This document shows positions 6,511-7,885 of a stretch of DNA of 7,885 nucleotides, one piece after another. Under the pieces are notes generated by a model, which worked only from the letters and a program-made list of their open reading frames with translations, was not told the origin of the DNA and made no database searches. The DNA lies in the NCBI GenBank assembly GCA_009787135.1, contig WRGP01000157.1, positions 1 to 7,885 of the forward strand, in the 5' to 3' direction. The translations under genes were made by a program, and so were the position numbers. The stretch comes from Bacillota bacterium. GTDB taxonomy: Bacteria > Bacillota > Clostridia > Christensenellales > Aristaeellaceae. The number at the start of each line of letters is the position of its first letter. Position 1 is the first letter of the stretch.

Positions 6511-6539
6511 CCCAAGGCGGTTTGGCGTTTTTCGCCGGA
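6511..6539 (+). terminator. Weak terminator-like hairpins after the nucleotidyltransferase
   Basis: A short stem (CCAAG 6512-6516 with TTTGG 6521-6525, including one G-U pair in RNA) is followed by CG and five T's, a poor intrinsic terminator. An overlapping stem (TTTGGCG 6521-6527 with CGCCGGA 6533-6539, loop of five T's) would compete with it. The rest of the 90-base gap shows only a very weak promoter candidate (TTGGCG 6522-6527, TAGAGT 6544-6549, spacer 16). Read-through into the next gene is therefore possible. Confidence 0.25.
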
Positions 6540-6583
6540 TCGATAGAGTATATATGTAAGGAAAACAAAACGTCTAACCAAAA

Positions 6584-6590
6584 AGAGGTG
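6584..6590 (+). promoter_or_regulatory. Shine-Dalgarno site of the peptidoglycan-binding protein
   Basis: AGAGGTG, within AAAAAGAGGTGAAA, lies 6 bases before ATG 6597. It is a good match to the 16S rRNA anti-Shine-Dalgarno and fixes the start of the last gene. Confidence 0.75.
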
Positions 6591-6596
6591 AAAACA

Positions 6597-7885
6597 ATGG
6601 ACTCGCTACGCCTAATGCTTCTCTCGCTGATGATCGGCGCGACGGTATCCACAAGCGCAACATACACAGATACGGGCTTTACGATGGAACAGCAGATCGT
6701 ATTTGAGCAACAGCCCGCATTGCAGCAGCAGCAACAGCCTCCCGCGCCAAACCCGGTGCTGCAGATGGTGTACATGACGCCAAAGCCCGCGCCGGCGCCC
6801 ACGCAGCGCCCCGGCGGCGCCAGCGCCCCGGTAAAAATCTACACCGGCACGAGCATCACGCGCGAGCTGTACCGCGGGTACACGGGCGAGGATGTGCGCA
6901 TGCTGCAAAGGCTTCTCAAGGATTTGGGATACAATGTCACCGTAGACGGAAACTTTGGCGCGCAGACGTACAACGCTGTCCTCCAGTTTCAGAAGAACAA
7001 CGGCCTAAAGGCGGACGGCATCGCGGGCACGCGGACCATCCGCAAGCTCATCAGCGGCGACGCGGTAGCGGCAAACTATTCCGTTACGCCGCGCACGAAG
7101 CTGTCCTATGGCATGGTCGGCCAAGACGTCATGGACCTGCAGGCGCGCCTGCAGCAGCTAGGCTATTACTATGATGTGCTCAGCGGAAATTTCCTCACAA
7201 ACACGCGCAACGCCGTCCGGTGGTTCCAGCAGAACAACGGCCTGTCCGTGGACGGCATCGCGGGCCCGCTGACCCTTTCGCGCCTGTACAGCGCCGGCGC
7301 CGTGCCCGCCGCTTCCCAGCATGGACATGGGCCGGGCCCCAGCGTTTTTACCCGCAGCCTGTATCCTGGCATGTCCGGCGCGGATGTAACCTATTTGCAG
7401 CAATTGCTTCGCGATCTTCGCTACTTTAGCGGCAGCCCCACAGGCTACTATGACACGGAGACGCAGTGGGCCGTGCGCACGTTCCAGACGTATAACGGGT
7501 TGTATGTAGACGGCATTGCCGGCAGCGCGACCCTTGCCCGCCTGCTCAGCGGCAAGGCGGTGCCCTATTCGGGCGCGATTCCAACGCCAACACCTACGGC
7601 GGGCATAAGCTTTACCCGCAGCCTATACCCGGGCATGTCCGGCGCGGACGTGACCTACCTGCAGCAGCTGCTCCAAAGGTATGGCTACTTCAGCGGCAAG
7701 CCCACGGGCTATTTTGACGCGGCGACGGAATGGACCGTGCGGACGTTCCAAGCCTATAACGGGCTGTATGTGGACGGCGTCGCGGGCAGTTCTACCCTCT
7801 CCCGCCTGCTGAGCAGCAATGTGGTTCCCTATCCGGGCACGACGGTTCCGACCCCGACCCCGAGCGCCTTCGTCTTTACCCGCAG
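6597..7885 (+). CDS. Exported multi-repeat peptidoglycan-binding protein (3' partial)
   Basis: The frame is open for 429 residues to the window edge. A hydrophobic N-terminus (about 5-18, LRLMLLSLMIGATV, with R5 before it) looks like a short, weak signal peptide, perhaps cleaved near STSA. Next comes a Gln/Pro-rich low-complexity stretch (about 38-73, with five Q in a row at 43-47). Four domains of the PG_binding_1 type follow at about 94-152, 170-231, 256-318 and 344-406. Each has the LQ..L..., FQ...GL..DG.AG..T pattern typical of these three-helix wall-binding modules. Linkers after domains 3 and 4 contain PTPTP. A fifth copy starts at residue 427. Such arrays anchor secreted enzymes or scaffolds to peptidoglycan; any catalytic domain (amidase, SleB-type hydrolase, transpeptidase) would lie downstream, out of sight. 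Whether it shares the upstream transcript is unclear. Confidence 0.88.
   Translation, partial: MDSLRLMLLSLMIGATVSTSATYTDTGFTMEQQIVFEQQPALQQQQQPPAPNPVLQMVYMTPKPAPAPTQRPGGASAPVKIYTGTSITRELYRGYTGEDVRMLQRLLKDLGYNVTVDGNFGAQTYNAVLQFQKNNGLKADGIAGTRTIRKLISGDAVAANYSVTPRTKLSYGMVGQDVMDLQARLQQLGYYYDVLSGNFLTNTRNAVRWFQQNNGLSVDGIAGPLTLSRLYSAGAVPAASQHGHGPGPSVFTRSLYPGMSGADVTYLQQLLRDLRYFSGSPTGYYDTETQWAVRTFQTYNGLYVDGIAGSATLARLLSGKAVPYSGAIPTPTPTAGISFTRSLYPGMSGADVTYLQQLLQRYGYFSGKPTGYFDAATEWTVRTFQAYNGLYVDGVAGSSTLSRLLSSNVVPYPGTTVPTPTPSAFVFTR
7347..7885 (+). repeat. 264-bp tandem coding repeats in the peptidoglycan-binding gene
   Basis: The 11-mer TTTACCCGCAG starts at 7347, 7611 and 7875, so the unit is exactly 264 bp (88 codons) each time, with the third copy cut by the window edge. 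Each unit codes for one peptidoglycan-binding domain plus a proline-threonine linker. The first 21 residues of units 1 and 2 are identical although their codons differ at 10 of 21 places, all silently. The two more upstream domains of the same protein (residues 94-231) are clearly more diverged in sequence and linker. Confidence 0.92.

Noticed and set aside
6359..6908. Minus-strand open frames with Cys/Gly-rich translations opposite the peptidoglycan-binding gene
   Set aside because: The cysteine runs are the antisense of the CAG-rich glutamine codons, and the plus strand is clearly coding there.

Overview
The window is a GC-rich stretch of bacterial chromosome. The layout fits a Gram-positive of the Clostridia type. 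The evidence is an NAD+-dependent DNA ligase, a nuclease-helicase of a form I recall from clostridial genomes, TTG start codons behind purine-rich Shine-Dalgarno sites, and an exported protein built from peptidoglycan-binding repeats. An order such as Christensenellales is possible, but the sequence alone does not fix it. I see no tRNA or rRNA, no CRISPR array, no transposase, and no gene-free stretch over about 150 bases.

Region 1 (1-3041) is a DNA replication and repair unit. The 3' end of ligA is followed, with no gap at all (TAA then ATG), by a 775-residue protein. That protein joins an apparently intact RecB/Cas4-like PD-(D/E)XK nuclease to an iron-sulphur XPD/DinG-type helicase. The two genes are almost certainly co-transcribed and translationally coupled.

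Region 2 (3042-4806) is poorer in GC. It holds an MFS transporter with its own clear sigma-A-type promoter. Convergent to it lies a CPBP-family intramembrane protease gene that keeps all three active-site motifs but has lost its N-terminal part. The two stop codons are 3 bases apart and lie in or beside a 19-bp tandem duplication.

Region 3 (4807-6506) starts with three tandem repeats of 10-11 bp just upstream of a promoter with an extended -10. The promoter drives a HAD-IIA phosphatase and then a GlmU-like nucleotidyltransferase that has no acetyltransferase domain. Together they look like a sugar-phosphate phosphatase and sugar-nucleotide pyrophosphorylase pair whose substrate is not known.

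Region 4 (6507-7885) is the 5' part of a gene for an exported protein with at least four peptidoglycan-binding domains. Repeats 3, 4 and the start of 5 recur at exactly 264 bp. Possible links between regions 3 and 4 through cell-envelope metabolism are inference only.

I found no convincing undescribed system. The items most worth following up are the HAD/GlmU-like pair of unknown substrate, the helically phased repeats in front of it, the exact 264-bp repeat array, and the truncated CPBP gene.
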